From contig NC_060252.1 of assembly GCF_921293095.1 (NCBI RefSeq), forward strand, positions 6,262,001-6,326,000: a stretch of DNA of 64,000 nucleotides, in the 5' to 3' direction. The stretch's first letter is position 1. Each line of letters starts with the position of its first letter. Below are positions 22,990 through 34,319 of the stretch, piece after piece. Source of the DNA: Ischnura elegans. Taxonomy: Eukaryota; Arthropoda; Insecta; Odonata; Coenagrionidae. Under the pieces are notes generated by a model, which was not told the DNA's origin, did not search any database, and worked only from the letters and a program-made list of their open reading frames with translations. A program made the position numbers and the translations under genes.

Positions 22990-23195
22990 GCTTACCTCGA
23001 TAGCATTCCTCCCTCGTCGTCCACTTACGTATATAGAGCTTCACTCCACATCGAACTCTCTTTCAAAATCTTTCATTAAAATCCTTTGATCAGCTCTTTC
23101 GTATTCAAAAATGTCTAATCTGCAAACGTAATTTCCTTTCTGATGCCCAAGAAATAGGTTATCACAACACGAATAGAAGGTCTGTCACTCCTGGG

Positions 23196-23403
23196 CAGGG
23201 GCGGATCCAGGATTTCTTTCTGGGGGGGGGGGGCACCCAAGGCCGTGTCCAGGATTTTGTTTATGGGGGGGGGGGGGCACAAGGTTACCTCGTAATACAA
23301 AACGAACGCAATGATAATGAGACTTTATTAAAATATTCCATATTTTTTAAGGTTCTGGGGGGGGCACGTGCCCCCGTGCCCCCCCCCCCTAGATCCGCCC
23401 ACG
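23196..23403 (+). mobile_element. hAT-type MITE with perfect 8-bp target-site duplication
   Basis: A 208-bp element starting CAGGGGCGGATCCAGG and ending CTAGATCCGCCCACG, imperfect inverted ends. Both flanks read CTCCTGGG (23188-23195 and 23404-23411). Long G runs follow the left end and a long C run precedes the right end. A second GGCCGTGTCCAGGATT with its own G run at 23242-23278 looks like a duplicated or nested left end. Confidence 0.85.
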
Positions 23404-23411
23404 CTCCTGGG

Positions 23412-25929
23412 GAAAATCAGAAATGTTAGGTGAATGACAATCATGAATATTATTCATTAATTTCAAAGTTCATTTGGAACGAAATGCAATTGCGCTTTAT
23501 AGAATTGCTGGCGTTATTGAATAGGTTTTTCATTTTCAAGTTAATGGTTATAGTTTTTATGCTCAGAATACTTTCCTCGGCCGTGTTGACCGCTGTAATT
23601 CTGCGAATTTGGACGTCAGAGGGAGAGAGTTATTTGCCGACTGATATGCACTGGATCAGCACTTTTAAAAAATAATTTTATTTTACAAGATCAAATAGTT
23701 TTTTTACTAGCAAATGAAAGTGATACTTTCTCCACAAATTTAGAACAGGTTCTATTTAAGGCTTAGTCCCTCATACTATATACAGCCTCAGATTTGTGAT
23801 CAGCCTCAATTTCGTTCTTTAGGACCGTTTTGAGTAACGATTTGGACCCAACGCACTGCCATGTGGGACTCGCAAGATCAATACACTCCACTAAAAGGTG
23901 GCTGTGGGCTATAAAACAACGTTTTACTCTTCAAAGTTTGTTTTAGCTCTCCCCAATCTTGCATAAGTGTTTTTTCCTCGTACAACTTTTCTCCTTTTGC
24001 TTTTTTTCCCTGAAATTTTGTTCTTGATTCCACGTCTGTAAATGTTCCGCACCAATTTAGACTCATAATTCATCAAGTCTTCTGAAAGTTTTGGGGTTCC
24101 AAGGGGGTCAACGCTTGTGGGGTGATGGTTCTTTTTTGGCCAACTCGGGGTTGCCAGAAAAACCCTCATCCCCCTCCGAAAGCCTCGTGTGTACCCTTTC
24201 TTGCTTTCATCCCCCTCCCCTCTCGCTCGCACACATTTCCACGCCTTCTCCCCCCTCCCTCCATCCACCTCCGCTACCCTCCACTACGGAGCTCTTTGAG
24301 TTTCGGTTCATGTTGTCGATTCGGTTCATGTGAGTCAGTTCTTGTGATTCGATTCATTTATATGACTCGAATTTCCTTTGATTCGTTCATTGGTCCATGG
24401 TATCGATTTAGTTCATTATGACCGAAAATTTGACTAATCAACTGACTGTACGTTTCTATATAGTTTGCTTTTGAATATGAGAACGCGGAGAGGTGCGCTT
24501 TTTTCCTTTCTTGGAAACTTCGGCTAAATCTCCCTCGAGCGACGCTAGCAACGGATAATCGATTGCCTTTTAATATTTTCGCACATAAGTCGATGACGTC
24601 ACGGTCTTCAACCGAGCTTTCGTCACAGATTCTCCGCTGTACGTCGCCCTGAGGCATCGTCCTCGCGTGATTCATTGTTGTTTACACTTCAATGAACTGT
24701 TCCTTTCATCAACTTGCGTTCTCTTGGAAAGACAGAATGAACCAGGACCATCATGACGTCGCAAACTCTCGAAAAGTGGGAGGAAACTTTCGCGTTTTCT
24801 CATTTTAAACCTCCGAAAAAGTGGCCGAATGGGGACCGTCTTTTTCTTTGTCTCAACTTCTTGTCTTTCCCTGCCAACAACCAGATTCTTTTAATGAACT
24901 ACAATTTTGTGTCTGAGAATGAGTGAACGACTCAATTAAAAGCTCATTCATAAGATTCCATTCATTCGGTTCACTCACTCTCAAGAGCTGATACTTTTGA
25001 ACGAGTCTTTCATGAACGATTCAGCTCCATCCCTTCTCTTTCATCTCCTCCCCTCCAAGTTTGCTGTCGTGCTCACATACTTTAGTACATATGTATATAG
25101 TCTTTTTCCCGCCCAGTGGGAATCCACCGGCCCCAGAGCGTGTCGGGAAAGAAGGATCAGAGGGTGGGGGGGGGGGGGGTAGGTACCCCTGTTTTTGTGT
25201 TCGAGGCAGAGGCGAAACCAACTGCTGTAGTGGAAGGACTGCATCGAGAAAAATGCCCTGCGATACACCTCTATGGTGTCTGGCAGGGGGTAAATAGTCA
25301 CCAACGTGCAAGTCGCACCCCGCATTTGTACTACATTGCTATTACATATCACATCAGTCAGCAATCCTTAATTAATGGACCTACACCTACCGTCTATTCA
25401 AAAGTATAGGTACCCGCGTTTGAACCACTGCACTGTATTGAAGTAAACGTCGGTACAATTGCAACGTCATTTTCATAGAAATAAAGCTTGTTTGATTTGC
25501 CTTGGATAAACTAAATGTTGATGTAATTTTTTAACGATATGTTAATTAACCGAGGAGCGGGGAAATGGTACATTTTTTACAGTAGGAATTAACTTTCCGC
25601 GCGATCATGTAGTTTGCGTCCTTCTTAAACCGGAACAAATAATTACATCAGCTTGAAATGAATACCAGTGGTAGATTGTACTTTTAAAAATTAATAAAAA
25701 ATTTCCGCTGCAACTTAATATTTTTCCAAACTAATTTTTCACTATTTTAAGCAATTTTGACTCGGAGATGAGAATTCGAAGCAACTTGTGCTTTGAATCG
25801 TTGCCTTTGTCTCGATATGAGATCGTGGCGTGCATTTCACAGTGGAAACAGCATTTGACTGCTTATAAGATTAGAATTATTTTAAAATTCTCGCACTGCC
25901 GCAGCCAGTCGGCCAGCAGAAGACCTTCC
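23412..25929. other. Unclassified DNA with ATTCATTCG/TGAACGA-like arrays
   Basis: The stretches 24296-24425 and 24895-25025 hold loose repeats of TTCGGTTCATG, GATTCATT and TGAACGA type, echoed at 39000-39080, 39470-39500, 42500-42600 and 49700-49745. A 13-base G run lies at 25166-25178. The block TGGTGTCTGGCAGGGGGT near 25278 may be a decayed CR1-like 3' end. Frames here are short and overlap on both strands. Confidence 0.4.
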
Positions 25930-28762
25930 TTTCATCTACATCTACTTAATATCCCACGCCAATGGATTTTGGCATGAACAGACAAATCAGCAGCATTCAA
26001 CAGGACATCACATCCACACCAAACGATTGCAAAAATATTACTCTTAATGGCAAGATATATGTGAACATTCATGCAGAGCCAATGGTCAATTATTCCTAGA
26101 GTAAATCCATGCATGGTTAGAGAAAAGGCAAAAGATGAACATGCAGTGAGTCGTTCTGACGAGTGATGCTATTAATTATATTAATGAGGACATCGCTGCT
26201 ATTGCTGATATTACAAGGAAATGATAAAATGTTATGCCTCTGTGTTTTGCTGTCTTCTTTTGCATGTCCTTAATCGTCTTATCGTTATCCCGTCTACAAC
26301 ATTGCGACGGTAAACGAAGGATATTTTCACGACGTCTGACAATTTGTGAGAAAAACTTCTCAGGAACTGGTCTGCTCCGTTGGGTGCTACGAAAAAACTC
26401 AAGTTACTTATTTCGTGTCGCTTCAGCACGGAAAAGTTGCGATACGTTAGTTCAAGAAAAACAAAAAAGAATCATTAAAATCGGGCGTCATCTTCCCATC
26501 TCGCACCTACTCCCTAATCAAATGACAAAAATGAAAATAATTGTGTTTTTTTAAGTGGTAAAAAAAGAAAATTAATTTATATTTTTTAATGCTATTGCAA
26601 AAAGTGATTACAAATACTACTGATTGTTACAAATGTATGTACTTGGTTTTAAACAGTTATTTCCGATCGCGCAAGATCATTAATTTAATATTTTAGTCTA
26701 AAATACATCATGTTTGATTGTGCAGCTCTTCCCTTGTTTATATATCATTTAATTATATTTAAACAACCCAGAACTAACCGCGGGGCACTTCAAGTTCCAC
26801 CCACACCCCTCCCTCCATCCAACCAATGAGGTTTAGTGCTATTTACATGACCTATATACATTTGTTGTCCATCTGTTAAGTTTTAGATTTTGAACGTTTT
26901 TTTGTTTACCGATTTGGTGGTGAGGTCTGGCATAATGGCATAATATCTGGGATGCTTCCGTTTCCAATTTCACACGCTGAGCAGCGGAATGTATGATATT
27001 CACATGCACATAGCCTAGTCTGGGCTGAGCTCTACCTCTACCTCTCTGAACCAACTTCTTCAGTATGTAATGACATCAAGTGAATGTGGTCGGAGCGCCT
27101 GGATTTCTTTTTCTCCGTTTTTTCTTAATCTTGTATTTTGACATTGTTTTTCCGAATTCAACATTCTCGAACCCCTCTGCGCACCCCGAATTTATTCCAT
27201 ATCATTGCACCCTATACGTCTGTAAATCCTGAATTCACCGATACTAGCAATAATTATGTGGACTATTTCATCATATTATCTTTCATTGAAATGTTAACCT
27301 TTGGACTCTCATAAAAATACCAATGAAGGCCGTGGATATCTTTTTTTCTCTTGCTATTTAAAGTTGAAATTAAATTAATAAATATGAGTTTGCAATCTGC
27401 ATCATTGGGTAGAAAAAGGATTGCTTCAATTGTTTTTTTTAAATACTGCAAAAAATCTGTTTGTTTTTTCTTCATACTCCATTATCGTCTGAAGATTGTA
27501 TTTTTTATGCGTTTCTATTATTTTTCATCATTCAACAAAATTAATCAACCGTAGTATCCAGGCGTCAGCATACCTCCGAAACATGTAAAACAGCGAAATG
27601 GCATTTACCGAAATCTTACAATGAGCCACTGACTCAATAATTCTTTTAGTACAATACAAAAGATTAAAATTATAAAGAGTAGTAATTGTCTGTCTGTTAT
27701 GCCTGACTCTACTATTCATCCGATCAGCTTGAAAGTTGGCAAATTATTAATTTTGTTCAAAGAGAAGCTTAATGTACACTTTCATTTGTTATATCTGGTC
27801 TTAAGGGCCTCAAAGGACCCCTTCCATTTTAATCTAGCGTTGTTAGTGGTGTTAGTGCAGCGGTTTCAAGTTTTGCCCTAGAAATGTACTCTCATTCAAG
27901 AGAGAGCTGCAAATTTTTTGCGGGTGGATGAAAACATCTAGTTTATATGTACTTCTTTCAATATGATTGTCTTTTGCGATCCCTAAAATAACATTTTTGC
28001 AGAAAATCTTACATTTTTCTTTGAAATCAATGATAGCATATCTTCCCTTGACAACCTGTTGTAACAAAAATAAACAGCTTTTGTGATTATGATTGGGTTG
28101 TGAGTATGACATGCAATACCATTTAGCTGTAGTAGGATTGCATCGAGAGTTTGAAAGAACTTTGTACTGCTTTTCCTTTTTCGATTGTTTTTTCTAAGCT
28201 GATGTAAATAAATATAGGTAGGAAAAAAGACATCTTCCGTTTTTCGCTGGTACTAAATTAGATAAATTGCTTGGTAGAGTAGGCGGGGAAAGGCGCGTGA
28301 AAAGTTATAAACTTGTGGTGTCCTCGTTTCGAGAAATCCGTAAAAAGTTAGGCTGGGAGTAGAATGAAGGCGATGAACCCGACGAAGTGTTGGAAAAAAT
28401 AATTCTTTGGTGCGGAGTGCGAGCGTCAGTTTTCATTGTGTTTCCAATTACGGCCGCCAGAGTTCCCCGAGGCGATCGCGTCTCGGTCCACCTCGTTCGG
28501 TCACTTGATTGCGTTTCCTACGAAGGAGAGGCGCGCTTTCGTCTTTTCTCCTAGGCGATGCATTTCTTGGATTTCACCCACCGATTAGGACAAGGCAAGA
28601 AGAAAAGGGAGCATCATCACGTCGCGGTCGCTGTTGTTTGGGAGGGGTAGGTAAGACGGGGGGTGGGTAAATAAGTGGTTTGTAGATAGTTACCCTGGGG
28701 GCGTGTCAGGGTTAGATGACGAGATGTTCTCAGGTTATTCGGGATATGGATGGATGTTCTGG
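25930..28762. other. Unclassified AT-rich DNA
   Basis: It starts with TCATCTACATCTACTTAATA, which resembles the CR1-like 3' tail, but the adjoining sequence does not match the other copies. The remaining 2.8 kb has only short chance frames. Confidence 0.4.
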
Positions 28763-29412
28763 TAGCCATCATTATCATCATCATCGCTGGTCAACAATAA
28801 TCCTAAGATTGGTTTGACGCAGCTCTCCACTCAAGCCTCCCATCTGCCAATATTTTCACACCTACGTATTTCTTCTCTGTCACATCCTTCCATATCAATT
28901 AAGTAGTGTATCGGCCATATTGGCTTATTTCACTTGGGCTCAGCGTGCCCCGAAACGCATGTTCCTGTCTCTTTCCTGTTATCGTGTGAGTGTGTATCTT
29001 TCATTTCATCCTTGTGTCCTCGTCCATTTCTTCTGTTGGTGAAAGGTGAGCTGCCCTAGTGCCATCTATTGGATACTCTTGTAAGCCAAAGCAAAGGGAG
29101 TTTTCATTCAATTTTCATTGAATTCATTTGTATATTATATATTTTTCATATGTCAGATTCGTCTTCCGTTTTTGCCATCCACCTGTCCCTTGACGACTGT
29201 GTCATCAGACCCTCATGTCTAGAGATGCGGCCCATGAGGTTGTTCCGTCTTCTTATTAAGGATTTCATGATGCTTCTCTTCTCTTCTATTCTTGTCGGGA
29301 CTTCCTCATTACTAACTCAGTCGATCCATTTGATCCTCATCATTCCTTTGTAGCACCACATTTCGAAGGCCTCAATCCTTGCTTTCTCCACTGCTGTCAT
29401 TGTCCATCCCTC
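28763..29412 (-). mobile_element. RTE-type LINE C-terminal fragment, interrupted
   Basis: Minus strand. Near 29155-29410 it reads MTAVEKARIEAFEMW, then RIKWID, KRSIMKSLIRRRNNLMGRI and SRHEGLM, the conserved C-terminal order of arthropod RTE-type reverse transcriptases. The 3' end at 28763-28830 carries TGGAGAGCTGCGTCAAACCA (WRAASNQS) and a run of ATGATG-type triplets. About 220 bp at roughly 28904-29120 has no counterpart in the related copies and looks like an insertion. Confidence 0.75.
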
Positions 29413-29413
29413 A

Positions 29414-30290
29414 ATTATGCAGAGATGCACTCTTCGAGTATAAGTTCTGAAAAATTGTAATAAAAAACTAGCCTGATGTCAAGAAAGATTTCGTGCTTTC
29501 CCGGCGAATGGACTTGGTGAAGAGTTCTCGGGATCGCCACCGGGTCAGGAACTCCATATCTGTCAACGTTTCGATGTCCGACTCGGTCATCGTCCTCAGG
29601 GCTGTGAATGTCGAGTGAGAATTTAACTTGCTTATATACAGTCACTCTGGTGGTCAGGTGACTGCTGATTGTCTGTCGTCAGCGGCATGCTCTGATTGGT
29701 GGTTTTGCCTAGCCTTTTGTATAGTCTTGAGCACAGGTTTCCAGGTGCTGCTCAGAGTATATCCGGAGTCTCTATTGATGGTATTCTTAGACAGTCTAAT
29801 TTCAATAGACTCTTTAATGAGTCGATCCCAAAAGCCATTGGATCGGCAGGGCGTCTTGGTGTCGTCAAACTTAACAGTATTTTTGCATTCCATCCAATGC
29901 TCTGCGATGGCTGACTTTTCGGGCTGTCCTAGGCGGAGGTGGCGCTTATGTTCTTTGAGCCGCGTGTCTATAGTGCGGCCCGTCTCACCGATGTATATTT
30001 TCCCGCACCCGCAAGGCACTTAGTAAACGCCAGGTGTCTTCAATCCTACCGGATCTTTTGCTTTGACGAGCATGTCCCGGATCTTATTTGGTGGTTTGTG
30101 GATGGCCTGTATGTTGAATCTCTTCAGAATTCTCGCTACTTTCCCCAACACTGAAGAGATGTATGGTAAACCACAAACATTTGTAGGATGAATCCTCGAA
30201 TTTGCTTACGCGCCAATTGGTGAGCACCTTTGACTTCCGAAATTCCCCATTATTAGCGCTCCGTGCCAGTTCAAGTTGATGCGACACGCA
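29414..30290 (-). mobile_element. Penelope-like element, 5'-truncated
   Basis: Transcribed leftwards. The 5' part (about 30040-30290) encodes the end of the Penelope-type reverse transcriptase, including KPPNKIRDMLVKAKDPVGLK. It is followed by KTPGVY and the GIY-YIG domain. The 3' part (29414-29650) holds the sequence CCTGAGGACGATGACCGAGT and CATCGAAACG, typical of Penelope-like 3' regions. The element lies directly against the RTE-type fragment ending at 29412. Confidence 0.85.
29654..30019 (-). pseudogene. GIY-YIG endonuclease domain of a Penelope-like element
   Basis: Nuclease that nicks DNA to prime reverse transcription in Penelope-like elements. The start reads CGCGKIYIGETGRTIDTRLK with the KIYIGETGR core, the family signature with the conserved Arg. 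EHKRHLRL and SAIAEHWMEC follow, then the catalytic-type Glu in the FWDRLIKESIEIRL helix. The frame is open for 121 codons. A TAA at 30020-30022 separates it from the reverse transcriptase end, where a lysine codon would be expected, so the protein is broken at that point. The ATG next to the stop is not the native start. Confidence 0.8.
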
Positions 30291-33200
30291 GAGTACGCGA
30301 ATGCATTTTAAGATGTGCAATCAAAGCCTACTTATGCGCTTGGGGCACCACTATCGGTTGCTTATTTGAAAATGTGTTGTCACGACCACATTGCCCGTCC
30401 TAGCAGCGACTTAACAGGTCGGGTTGGGTGCCTGAATGTGGGCCCTAAATGCTTTCAGGTGCAGTTTGTCCCGTGAAATAAAAACAAGTTTGAAACATGC
30501 ACGTAGCCAGGAGGGGGGCTACCTCCCCCCTCTGAATTTTTTTCCTTTGTTGCGACTACCCGTGCCACATCTGCTGAGGTGATAAATAGCCCACGACAGG
30601 ATCCCCTGACTCTCCATTTTTAGATATATGTCGTCACATTTCATAATGTCTGCCAATAAGCCAGGATGAATTTAACCTTCATAATTTTGCAAAGGAAATA
30701 TATCTGATGTAATGGACTTGAAATTTTTCTAATGGTTGCGAATCGATAGTTAAATATCAGTATAGGCACACACCCACAGCTTCCCTGATGTAAATTCCTG
30801 GCTCTTCGCGGCCGCTTCTAAACGAGTTCTATCCTAAGACCCTTGTGTGATCTTTCGCTCGTGATCAAATATGTCACTAAAAAATAGGCTTCTCTAATTG
30901 AACTGGTTATAAAGCCGTATTGTATTAGCTTTTAAACTGTTTTACATCGATTGAAAAGGTTGGAAATTTTTAAAGGGGCACTTTCGTCAGGGAAGAATTC
31001 GGGTGGACGCCATTCGTATCTACCAATTAGCGTTCATACATATTTGTCGTCATGTCATTGGGTTTCCAATGTTGCCAATTGGGACTTCGATCTCCGAATG
31101 TGATTCTTTCCTATAAATTGCTATAACAAGTGCCTGGTGATGATAGTAGGTGCTTTGTATCGAAACCGATCGTATCAGTAAATAATAGGGTGATTTCCTA
31201 TTATTTTTTTACTGCCTAAATCGAAAGATTATTGCTCCTGGAGTACGTATTTCACGCATTTAGATTTTTAAATGACGATATCTATTTTTCTCGATTAAGT
31301 GAAGAGTGAAAATTTTCATGCGCGCGAAAACGCGACGGGTAAGTATGAATGCCGGGAAAATTCCGTATGACGTCGTTTTGCTTCCCGCTACCGCAAGTGA
31401 GGTGACCTTGTGGCGAGGCTTTAAGCGCTGATACCACGCAGGATGCTAGCAGGTAGCAGAGTACCATGCTAGCTGGTAGAGCTTGGCTTAAATAAGGATT
31501 ATTAATACCTTATCAAAGGAAGGAAACTTTCCGACCTTAGGCAGTTTTAATAAGTGATTATTAAGACATGTTTCCCTGAGCTCTCTGCCTCATGTATGCA
31601 TTGGTAATCTCAGACGATATAAAACTCCTATCTACTCGTATAGAAACTAGGTCCCTGTGACGTCACGTGGAGTGGCATCGTATGGGCGCCAATCTAGCCT
31701 TTTTCAAATGAGGATAAAAATTCACCATTGCCATTCGTTTAAACTGGAATTTCTAAAACCATATAATTTGTATATTATGAATACAGTAATGGTGGGTAAG
31801 GAATCGCAATCAATTCATTTCGTTTTCTTTAATGAAGGAAACTACCGTACTGTGGAATCTGCCATTGCCTTTTCTTAAGGATTTATGGCAAGGATACGAA
31901 GAATCCTTGTTCGCTACCTGGCACTGATAAACGATATTGCTCTTTACTAATTTCATTCGACTTTGATCTGAGTTTAATTGGGCTTAGTTGGGTTGTATTA
32001 AATGATTCTCTGTGGCTGATACATAAACAAACGTCTGAGAGGTATGAACTACAAATGAGACCTTATACACGATATATTTTGGAGCGCAGAAATTGGAATA
32101 AATCATAAGATATAGTTCAGGCGGTAGGTTTTTTATCTTCATTGTGGCATTTTTTAGAGTCCCCCCCCCCCAAAAAAATTTCTGGTACCCCCCCCCCAGA
32201 AATTCCTCGAACTTCCTCGAACTTCCTCCGAACTTATCCGCAGAACTTCTCCCGCCAAGAACTTTTCGCGCTAAGGTTTTTTCGCGCAAAGGATTTTTCG
32301 CGCAAAACGCCTGTAGCAAAACCCTGTCTCGCAAAATCCTGTCTCCGGCAAATGCTGCCTCCGGAAAGCAGCATCCGAAAGCCAGCACCGAACCCAGCAC
32401 CGAACCCAGCCTACCTGCAATCCAAGACTTATATAGGACTACTGCGGAGGAATACTTACTCCTTGGCAAGCAAGGGGAACTCGGTGCTAAGGCCTTAGTA
32501 TTGCACTTGGAGTGAGAAGTTTTACCATTGTCCTATCACAACTCTCTCTCCCTCCAACACCTCACCCCAGTATCTCCCTCCCCTCCATGTGTTCCAATGA
32601 ACTGATTCCTCTGATGTCTCCAACCCAGAAGTTGAGGGGAAAATTCTGGGTGCTGTGCGGTTGTCTCAAAACCAGGGAAGGCTGATTTTGTGGAGCGGCC
32701 GTTCTATGCAGAGTGGCGCCGTAGTTGAATTCGCCTGCCTACCCCTCCACTCCCTGGAAGAATCCCTCCCCTCAAATCCTGGTTTTTCCTGAATAGGAGA
32801 GCCTCTTTCTGATCGTGACCTGCTGGGAGTCACATGTCTTGTGAGGCATGAGATTTTTAGAGCAATTTTCTGCTGGTATTTAGCTGGTAATGTTTCCTTT
32901 GGGATCATGAATTTACTATCATTGTTTTCTGTAATACTTCTGATTTTTTGAATACTCTACTTTGAATAGATATCGTACGGTAATAACTCGTAAATTATTT
33001 TTGGCTACCTTTTTCTTGTGAGCTGTTTTTCTTGTTTGTGGAGTCTTTCCCTGATCCAGCATGTGACCGACGGTTGGAGTATTTCCCTTGTCTGGACTTA
33101 CGTGAAAAATCAACCAGATTTTACGACGTAACGTCACATCATAATAGTACTCATTTGTAAACTCCACACTTATTTTAATGATAACCGAAGAGGTATTTGA

Positions 33201-33992
33201 TCATTCGCCTATTGCCTTTTTCTAGGACTTCTGAGCTGCGGGTCATTGGAAATTCAAATGAGCGATTAGTTTACGAATTTGCATTACACGGATTAAATCA
33301 TCCTTAATTTGGCATTAATATCGCCAAGGTTACGCATGTTTGTGGGTAAAATCTTCAGTTTCTGCATATCATTGCATGATGCTGCTTAACGTTAATCTGC
33401 GGTTTATTTTCAGCGCATAGATAAAAAATCAAGTTCGAAGCATTCCTAACTTCATTTCTCGCCTATAATTTTAAAAGCCATGGCAAAAATTACGCGAATC
33501 CAATAGCAAAATAATATAACACGTGACACTGGAAATGGTGGCCTGACGCACGCACTTGGATGAATATTGTGTTTGAGTAGGTACCTCGTGTTCCTCCTAA
33601 TCCCATTCGCCCCTTGCAACTCACGCTGCGTGTATGTACCTATGTATCACGCCCCTTCTCCGGTAGAACCAGCATCCGTAATCTGCTTTATGAGGAAGCG
33701 GCAAGTAGGCATAGGGGTTGCGAAACATTGATGGAAACGAGAAAAACCGCTCCTGGCAGCTGAACATAAGTCTGAGACTGTTTATTTTGGGTCTTTGGTG
33801 ATTTTCCAAATATTTGGACGCCAATTTTCCATTTTATACGTAGGCATAGGCAGTGGAGAGTCTAGAGTGGAATGGACACATTTACTTCGGTAGATAACTT
33901 AGATTGTCCTACGCGTTCATTTTGTTTATTGTTAGCGATCCCTAACTCGAGTTAGCAAATAAATAAGCGACTATCGTTTTGATTGTTGTATT
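30291..33992. other. Unclassified DNA with a few repeat traces
   Basis: GCACGTAGCCAGGAGGGGGG at 30499 followed by a C run resembles one end of the MITEs in this window, but no second end is found. 32158-32200 has two long C runs followed by short degenerate repeats (AACTTCCTC, TTTTCGCGCAAA, CAGCACCGAACC) up to 32420; open frames there follow the repeat pattern. No gene is supported. Confidence 0.4.
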
Positions 33993-34311
33993 CAGTGGCG
34001 CAGCGAGGGGGGGGGTTGGTAGATAAAGCCCCCCCCCCCCCCCAGAGCTCAGAGAATTTTTAAAAATTTAATTCATTTCACATTATTGTAAAAATATTAC
34101 TTATAGAATAGTGTAAGGATTAATGAGATATCCCTCAGGAAGTCGAAAAACTCACCATTTTGAACCATTTAGCTTAAAAATTTTTTTGGGGAAGGACACC
34201 CGCACCTCCCGTATTCCATACACCCCCCCCCCAGTATTAGTTGCTCCTATAACTCACTAACCTCCTAACCCCCTAAGCTCTTAAAACCCAAAATTCCCAG
34301 CTGCGCGTGTG
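33993..34311 (+). mobile_element. hAT-type MITE with 8-bp target-site duplication
   Basis: A 319-bp element starting CAGTGGCGCAGCGAGGGGGG. The right end, CAGCTGCGCGTGTG, is a degenerate inverted match. The flanks GTTGTATT (33985-33992) and GTTGCATT (34312-34319) differ at one base, supporting these limits. G and C runs lie near both ends. It shares its interior with the inverted copy at 10165-10432. Confidence 0.8.
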
Positions 34312-34319
34312 GTTGCATT

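Noticed and set aside
25278-25300. Possible CR1-like 3' end (TGGTGTCTGGCAGGGGGT)
   Set aside because: Only one short block agrees; the sequences on both sides do not match other copies.
29628-30154. Plus-strand frames of 131, 72 and 71 codons
   Set aside because: They are antisense to the Penelope-like GIY-YIG and reverse transcriptase region, which has clear motifs.
30499-30545. Possible MITE end (GCACGTAGCCAGGAGGGGGG)
   Set aside because: No matching second end and no target-site duplication were found, so it is mentioned only in the regional note.
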